DNA of 17,981 nucleotides from NCBI GenBank assembly GCA_050744165.1, contig JBOGGN010000276.1:1-17981 (forward strand), read 5' to 3'. Under the pieces are notes generated by a model. It did no database searches. It had not been told where the DNA came from and saw only the letters and a list, made by a program, of their open reading frames with translations. Source of the stretch: JBOGGN01 sp050744165. GTDB lineage: Bacteria; Actinomycetota; Acidimicrobiia; Acidimicrobiales; Palsa-688. Both the position numbers and the translations under genes were made by a program. Position 1 is the stretch's first letter, and the number at the start of each line of letters is the position of its first letter. Below are positions 14,575-17,981 of the stretch, piece after piece.

Positions 14575-15357
14575 ATGAGATTCGGGGTTGCGGGCAAGGG
14601 CGGTGTTGGGAAGACAACGATCTCCGCGGTGCTCGCCCGTTCCCTGGCGGCACGGGGCCGGCGCGTCATCGCCGTGGACTGCGACTCAGACCCCAACCTG
14701 GCAGCCAACGCGGGGCTCGGCGTCGACGAGGTGGACTCGATCCGGCCCATCCTGGACCAATCGGGCCCGGAGCGCTCCGTCCCGACGGGCCACAGCCCCA
14801 TCGCGCTCGTCGACGCCTATGGCCGCTCTGGGCCCGACGACGTCACCTTGATCCTCGCCGCCCGGGCCGAGAAGGCGGGTTCGGGCTGAACGGGCCGAGC
14901 CCATGTCACGGTCCGTGACTTCATCGAGCACGTTGAGGGGGAACTTCCTGGCGCCGTGGTCGTCGCCGACATGGAAGCTGGCCTGGAACACCTTTCCTGG
15001 GCCGGCGGCACCCTCCGCTATGTCGATCTTCTGCTGGTCGTAGTCGAGGCCAAAGCGAAGGTGCTGATCACCGCCGATCGGATGATCGACCTGGCCCGCC
15101 AGCTGGGGATCGCCACCGTCGCTCTCGTCGGTAACCGCATCGCTCCCGGAGACGAGGAGCCACTGGATGCCTTCGCCCGCGATCACGGCTGCGAGCTACT
15201 CGGCCTCATCCCGAACGACGACGCGATCCTGCTGGCCGACCGCCTTGGCGTCTGTCCCCTCGACCTGGCGCCGGAATCGGACGCTGTAAAGGCGATCCAC
15301 GATCTCGGAGAGATTCTGGAACGCCGCTTCCTGGTCTCAGCCGCCGAGCCCGTCTGA
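14575..15357 (+). CDS. CooC-like P-loop ATPase with in-frame UGA at the metal-binding Cys (candidate selenoprotein)
   Basis: 260 residues if the TGA at 14887-14889 (codon 105) is decoded. Both halves lie in the same frame with no other interruption. The N-half has the deviant Walker A GKGGVGKTT (7-15) and the DCDSDPNLAANAG switch segment (35-47). The C-half has VVVADMEAGLEHL (128-140), the hallmark of CooC/NifH-like nickel-insertion ATPases, then VDLLLVVVEAKAK and ALVGNRI. The UGA falls in EKAGSG-U-TGRAHVTVRDF, where CooC proteins have their metal-binding Cys (CxC in CooC1); the second Cys is Gly here. A hairpin with a GUC loop lies 22 bases after the UGA. No CO dehydrogenase gene is nearby, so the client protein is unknown. 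The ATG at 14575 is preferred over 14548 (family start, -10 at 7 bases). Alternative: a single nonsense mutation in a decaying gene. Confidence 0.8.
14905..14919 (+). promoter_or_regulatory. SECIS-like hairpin downstream of UGA in the CooC-like gene
   Basis: GTCACG (14905-14910), loop GTC (14911-14913), CGTGAC (14914-14919): a perfect 6-bp stem, loop starting G-U at 22-24 bases after the UGA. If the lowest-loop pair opens, the loop reads GGUCC, close to the GGUCU loop of the E. coli fdhF SECIS. The geometry is almost identical to the hairpin in the DUF1059 gene. Confidence 0.65.
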
Positions 15358-15427
15358 CCCCGGCACCAGGCTGCCCTGACCGCTGGCGCCGGGCCGGCCG
15401 CGACAGGCGGAGTTGGGTCCCCCTCGG

Positions 15428-15451
15428 GCGACGAACTAGCATCTTCGTCGC
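15428..15451. promoter_or_regulatory. 8-bp perfect inverted repeat upstream of the ferritin-like pair
   Basis: GCGACGAA (15428-15435) and TTCGTCGC (15444-15451) are exact inverses around an 8-base spacer, in the 230-bp gap between the CooC-like stop (15357) and the first ferritin-like gene (15588). It could be an operator for the ferritin pair or a terminator for the ATPase gene; there is no T-run. I see nothing else definite in this gap. Confidence 0.4.
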
Positions 15452-15587
15452 GATACCAGTCTCGATGATTCGACAAATGTTTCATCCAGACGCACCAGTT
15501 GGGACGTAAAGGCTACGAGTTCGGCGAGCCCGATCTGCAGGGTCAGTTTGCCGCGCCGGAACGCCACCAAGATTTCGAGGAGGACTT

Positions 15588-16445
15588 TTGTCAATAGACG
15601 AGCAGGCTCTGAAATCCCTGATCGAGGAGTCTGCAGATATCCAGTCCGACGCCATGCGTACGACACGGACGGGACTGGCCGACATGGTCGAGCAGGGTCT
15701 CGACCACCGGGCACAGGGTGGCTACGAGCCGGAAGCCATAGTTGAATACCAGGTCGAACGCCGGAATCTCCTGTCGAACAGCCTTCTCGGGCTCGGCGCC
15801 TTGGCGGGGACTGCATTCAGCCTCGGCATGTTTCAGCTATTTACCCAACCCGCTTTTGCCGCCAGCAGCCCCGATGTTCAGGCCGGCCAGACTGCGGCTT
15901 CCATCGAAAATCTTGCGATTGCGGTTTACAATACGGCAGCCGGCCTTTCCTTTATGAAAAACATTCCGTCGCCGGCCGGCGCGACCGTGACCGCATTTGT
16001 CATGCGCACCATCGCTGATCATACGGCCCACGCTCAGGCGTTCAACGCCTCGGTCACCGCGCTCGGCGGCCAAGCCCAGACCAAACCGGATCCGGTCGTC
16101 TACAACAGCGTCGTCACCCCAGCCCTGCCCGGACTGAAGACGCCGCTCGATGTCGTCAACTTCGCGGCCACGCTGGAAAGCGTCGCCGCCCAGACCTACG
16201 TGGTGCAGACCGGAGCCGTCAACGACGCCAAGCTCCGAGGCACCTTCGCCTCGATCATGGGAGTCGAAGCACAGCACGTCGCCGTCTTGAAGGCGGTCGG
16301 GGCACTCCTCAGCGCGAACGCACCGCAACTCATCACGATCCCGCCGCCCAGTGCGTCCCTGCCGGCCGCGGCCGGCTCGGTGGGTTTCCCGGACCAGTTT
16401 TTCCAGACGGGATCCGCCCGTCCGGCCACCGAAGGAGCGGTCTGA
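15588..16445 (+). CDS. Ferritin-like-domain exported protein (first of a coupled pair)
   Basis: 285 residues from a TTG at 15588, preceded by GGAGG at 15579-15583 (4-base spacing, rather short). Residues 1-56 are a polar helical segment. ERRNLL (57-62) followed by a hydrophobic stretch (62-82) and AFA-A at 89-92 resembles a twin-arginine export signal with signal peptidase cleavage near 91. The remaining domain has ferritin-like four-helix-bundle character with carboxylate/His ligands: Glu107 (ASIENLAIAVY), His145 and His148 (DHTAHA), Glu197 (TLESVAAQTY), Glu227 and His230 (EAQH). This is the bacterial Ferritin_2-type group, probably a di-iron protein outside the cytoplasmic membrane; its role (iron handling or oxidative defence) is not established. 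Its stop overlaps the next start by one base (TGATG). Confidence 0.78.
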   Translation: MSIDEQALKSLIEESADIQSDAMRTTRTGLADMVEQGLDHRAQGGYEPEAIVEYQVERRNLLSNSLLGLGALAGTAFSLGMFQLFTQPAFAASSPDVQAGQTAASIENLAIAVYNTAAGLSFMKNIPSPAGATVTAFVMRTIADHTAHAQAFNASVTALGGQAQTKPDPVVYNSVVTPALPGLKTPLDVVNFAATLESVAAQTYVVQTGAVNDAKLRGTFASIMGVEAQHVAVLKAVGALLSANAPQLITIPPPSASLPAAAGSVGFPDQFFQTGSARPATEGAV

Positions 16446-17293
16446 TGCCCAGGCGTCGTACCAACGACATGCAGATCAGCGAGCGGGAATTGCTTTCAAT
16501 GACCCACGACCTCGACGAGATGCACCACGCCACCCTGCCAGCCATGCACGCCGCAATCGGCGAGTGGGCCGATGTTCAGCGGGGCGCGCTATCCCAACCC
16601 GCGGTGGACCCCGTGGCCGCAACCGAGCTTCCCCTTGTCTCGGCACCGGGTACCAGCCGTCGCCGGTTCCTTATCGGCGCCGGTGCCGCCGTGGGCGGCG
16701 TGCTGCTGGCCGCCTGCTCGTCCACGAAAGTGGCCAAGACCGTCACCAGCACGACGACTGCGTCAGGCAGCGGGAGCAAGAACCCCTACACAGGCGACCT
16801 GGCCATCGCGGCGCTTGCCGCCAGCCTGGAAAACCTGGCCGTCCAGACCTACGGCGCCGGCATCAAGGCCGCTCAGGCCGGCCAGCTGGGGGCGGTGCCT
16901 CCTGCAATCGTCACCTTCGCGACGACCGCCCAGAGCCAGCACATGGCCCACGCCGGGGCCTGGAACTCGATCCTTTCCGGCGCCGGCAAACCGATGGTCA
17001 CCGGCGTCGACAAGACGGTGCAGACGGCGGTGGTCACGCCCGGTTTCGCCCAGGTCAAGAACGCCACCGACCTGGCCAAATTCGCCCTTGAACTAGAGGA
17101 TGCCGCGGCCGCCACCTACCTGGGCGGCATCATGGCGCTCGCTAGCAGCAGCAACATCAAGATCGCGGCCAGCATCCAGCCGGTCGAAATGCAGCATTCG
17201 GCCATCTTGAACTTCGTCATCGGCAACTACCCGGTCCCGGCCTCCTTCGCCACGACGACCGGCGCTCGGACCACGTCCGACACCATCGGCTAA
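16445..17293 (+). CDS. Ferritin-like-domain Tat lipoprotein (second of a coupled pair)
   Basis: 282 residues from the ATG at 16445, with AAGGAG 7 bases upstream. The first 70 residues are polar and helical. A textbook Tat signal SRRRFLIG (71-78) then leads into a hydrophobic stretch and lipobox LLAAC (Cys91), followed by a Ser/Thr-rich linker (92-112). The mature part is a ferritin-like bundle with Glu129 (SLENLAVQTY), His166 and His169 (QHMAHA), Glu216/Glu218 (ALELEDAAAATY), Glu248 and His251 (EMQH). It is a homologue of the preceding protein and is translationally coupled to it (1-base overlap), so the two probably form a heteromer or act in sequence at the cell surface, one lipid-anchored. 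A Tat signal this far inside is unusual; a later start (for example the ATG at 16469) would not remove the extension. Confidence 0.82.
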   Translation: MPRRRTNDMQISERELLSMTHDLDEMHHATLPAMHAAIGEWADVQRGALSQPAVDPVAATELPLVSAPGTSRRRFLIGAGAAVGGVLLAACSSTKVAKTVTSTTTASGSGSKNPYTGDLAIAALAASLENLAVQTYGAGIKAAQAGQLGAVPPAIVTFATTAQSQHMAHAGAWNSILSGAGKPMVTGVDKTVQTAVVTPGFAQVKNATDLAKFALELEDAAAATYLGGIMALASSSNIKIAASIQPVEMQHSAILNFVIGNYPVPASFATTTGARTTSDTIG

Positions 17294-17403
17294 CCGGAGT
17301 CTCGTTCCCGGAAGTACACCGTCGCGGCGGTCCCGGACCTCGGGGCCAGCTGCGGCGGTCACCCGGGCCGAGCTTCCGGATTCACCGCTGCCACCTCGGC
17401 ACC

Positions 17404-17437
17404 GGTTTCGGCTTGGTAGCGGTTTCGGCTTGGTAGC
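17404..17437. repeat. Tandem duplication of a 17-bp unit (GGTTTCGGCTTGGTAGC)
   Basis: Two perfect adjacent copies at 17404-17420 and 17421-17437, inside the kinase pseudogene. The duplication shifts the frame, since 17 is not a multiple of 3. Confidence 0.9.
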
Positions 17438-17525
17438 GGCCAGCCGGGGCGCTCAGGTCGTGTTCCCGGGACGCTCCAGGCTGTCGGCGGCCACGGCCGT
17501 GAGCACGGTGGCATCCCGGCGGGCC

Positions 17526-17567
17526 GTCGAGGTCAAGGCGTCGAGGTCAAGGCGTCGAGGTCAAGGC
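17526..17567. repeat. Three tandem copies of a 14-bp unit (GTCGAGGTCAAGGC)
   Basis: Perfect copies at 17526-17539, 17540-17553 and 17554-17567, with a diverged fourth at 17568-17581. One copy restores the kinase frame across the site; the two extra copies (28 bp) shift it and expose a stop. Confidence 0.9.
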
Positions 17568-17666
17568 GTCGTGGTCGCGGCGTTCGAAGAGCACTCCCAA
17601 GGGCAGTTCGAGCAGCAGCAGGATCACGGCGGTGAGCGCCATGTAGGACAGGCGAAGGTGGATGTA

Positions 17667-17981
17667 TCACCGGTATTGGCCGAGGCGGAGGCCGACGCCG
17701 CGAACCGTCTCGATCCAGGCCGGGTCGCCGAGTTTCCTGCGCAACGTGGCCACGTGGACGTCTATGGTCTTGGTGGGCCCATACCAGTGGGGGTCCCATA
17801 CCTCCTCTAGAAGTTGCTGGCGGGTGACCACCACCCCCGGTTCTTTGGCCAGCACCGCCAGGAGGTCGAACTCTTTGGGTGTCAGGGCGATCTCGTCGTC
17901 GTCGACGAAGACCCGACGGTTGCGGCGTTGGATGCGCATGGAGCCGATTTGTTGCTCGTCGGGCTCGGCGGCCGCCGAGCC
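17667..17981 (-). CDS. OmpR/PhoB-type response regulator, C-terminal DNA-binding part (5' end outside window)
   Basis: The frame is open to the window edge, so the receiver domain lies beyond 17981; the ATG at 17939 is internal. The visible ~104 residues are a complete winged-helix Trans_reg_C domain: RRVFVDDDEIALTPKEFDLL, then LAKEPGVVVTRQQLLEEVW, the recognition segment TKTIDVHVATLRRKLGD, and the closing IETVRGVGLRL wing. It should bind tandem DNA sites after phosphorylation by a sensor kinase. The cognate kinase gene is expected immediately downstream and is found there only as a wreck (17359-17642), so this regulator may be orphaned, cross-talk with another kinase, or be constitutively used. 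Its targets are unknown. Confidence 0.92.
   Translation of the reverse strand, partial: GSAAAEPDEQQIGSMRIQRRNRRVFVDDDEIALTPKEFDLLAVLAKEPGVVVTRQQLLEEVWDPHWYGPTKTIDVHVATLRRKLGDPAWIETVRGVGLRLGQYR

Larger units (their letters stand above)
17359..17642 (-). pseudogene. Degraded 5' fragment of a sensor histidine kinase gene
   Basis: Directly downstream of the response regulator stop (17667), the minus strand reads a typical kinase N-terminus: MALTAVILLLLELPLGVLF (one membrane helix), then ERRDHDALTST. A TGA follows at 17549-17547, caused by extra copies of a 14-bp unit: with a single copy the frame continues as STARRDATVLTAVAADSLE, the normal extracytoplasmic sensor. Another frame then gives YQAETGAEVAAVNPEA after a 17-bp duplication, and stops at 17361-17359. 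No HAMP, HisKA or ATPase region is present; the ferritin-like gene lies where they should be. At least two frame breaks plus truncation make it non-functional. Between 17294 and 17358 I see nothing recognisable. Confidence 0.7.

Noticed and set aside
14575..14889. CooC-like gene as two separate genes (stop at 14889, restart at an ATG near 14956)
   Set aside because: Both parts are in the same frame, and the ~66 bases between them translate to sensible sequence matching the family; there is no ribosome site before the second ATG. A single protein with UGA readthrough, or a single nonsense mutation, explains it better.
17526..17567. Simple phase-variable on/off switch for the sensor kinase
   Set aside because: Changing the 14-bp copy number alone would not restore the gene: a second frame break follows and the catalytic part is missing.
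17430..17810. 126-codon plus-strand frame
   Set aside because: It is antisense to the response regulator and kinase remnant and has no recognisable domain.

Overview
The window is a high-GC stretch with very strong GC preference at third codon positions and many TANNNT boxes placed about 7 bases before a start codon, the leaderless-mRNA signature of Actinobacteria. The F420-type luciferase-like oxidoreductase, the mycobacterial-type ferredoxin and the SigG-like sigma factor also point there, perhaps to an uncultured acidimicrobial lineage. The phylum is my inference; no rRNA or other strict marker is present.

Layout. 1-1109 (+): the 3' end of a 5-oxoprolinase-type carboxyltransferase, overlapping a YkgJ-like Cys-cluster protein. 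1170-4652: short genes on alternating strands: SnoaL-tailed ECF sigma factor (-), MmcQ/YjbR protein (+), Uma2-fold protein (-), luciferase-like oxidoreductase (-), four-helix membrane protein (+). 4901-7174 (-): a class-I glutamine amidotransferase-like hydrolase abutting zwf (glucose-6-phosphate dehydrogenase). 7386-8138 (+): an HTH plus double Clp-N protein behind a leaderless promoter that carries two identical palindromic operators. 8223-10073 (-): a KimA-like APC transporter, divergent from thrS (10149-12206, +). 12251-13155 (+): a heme-type ferric-reductase-like membrane protein overlapping a small ferredoxin. 13328-15357 (+): the most unusual part. 15588-17293 (+): two coupled ferritin-like exported proteins. 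17359-17981 (-): the wrecked 5' part of a sensor kinase gene behind an OmpR-type response regulator that runs off the window.

The main discovery candidate is a pair of in-frame UGA genes within about 1.6 kb. A 58-residue DUF1059 protein has TGA at codon 7, exactly where the family carries its first conserved Cys. A 260-residue CooC-like P-loop ATPase has TGA at codon 105, where CooC proteins carry the metal-binding Cys. In both, the frame and family similarity continue past the TGA. In both, a perfect 6-bp hairpin with a 3-base loop beginning GU lies 22-23 bases after the UGA, which is the geometry of a bacterial SECIS element. Two independent cases with the same geometry make selenocysteine insertion a better explanation than two chance nonsense mutations. 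Both genes are invisible or split in ordinary ORF calling. No selenocysteine machinery gene (selA/selB/selC/selD) lies in this window, so the proposal needs the rest of the genome.

Smaller points of interest are a four-copy 17-bp repeat in which each unit holds a TAG triplet, tandem duplications that destroyed the sensor kinase, and ferritin-like proteins whose twin-arginine signals sit 60-70 residues inside the protein.
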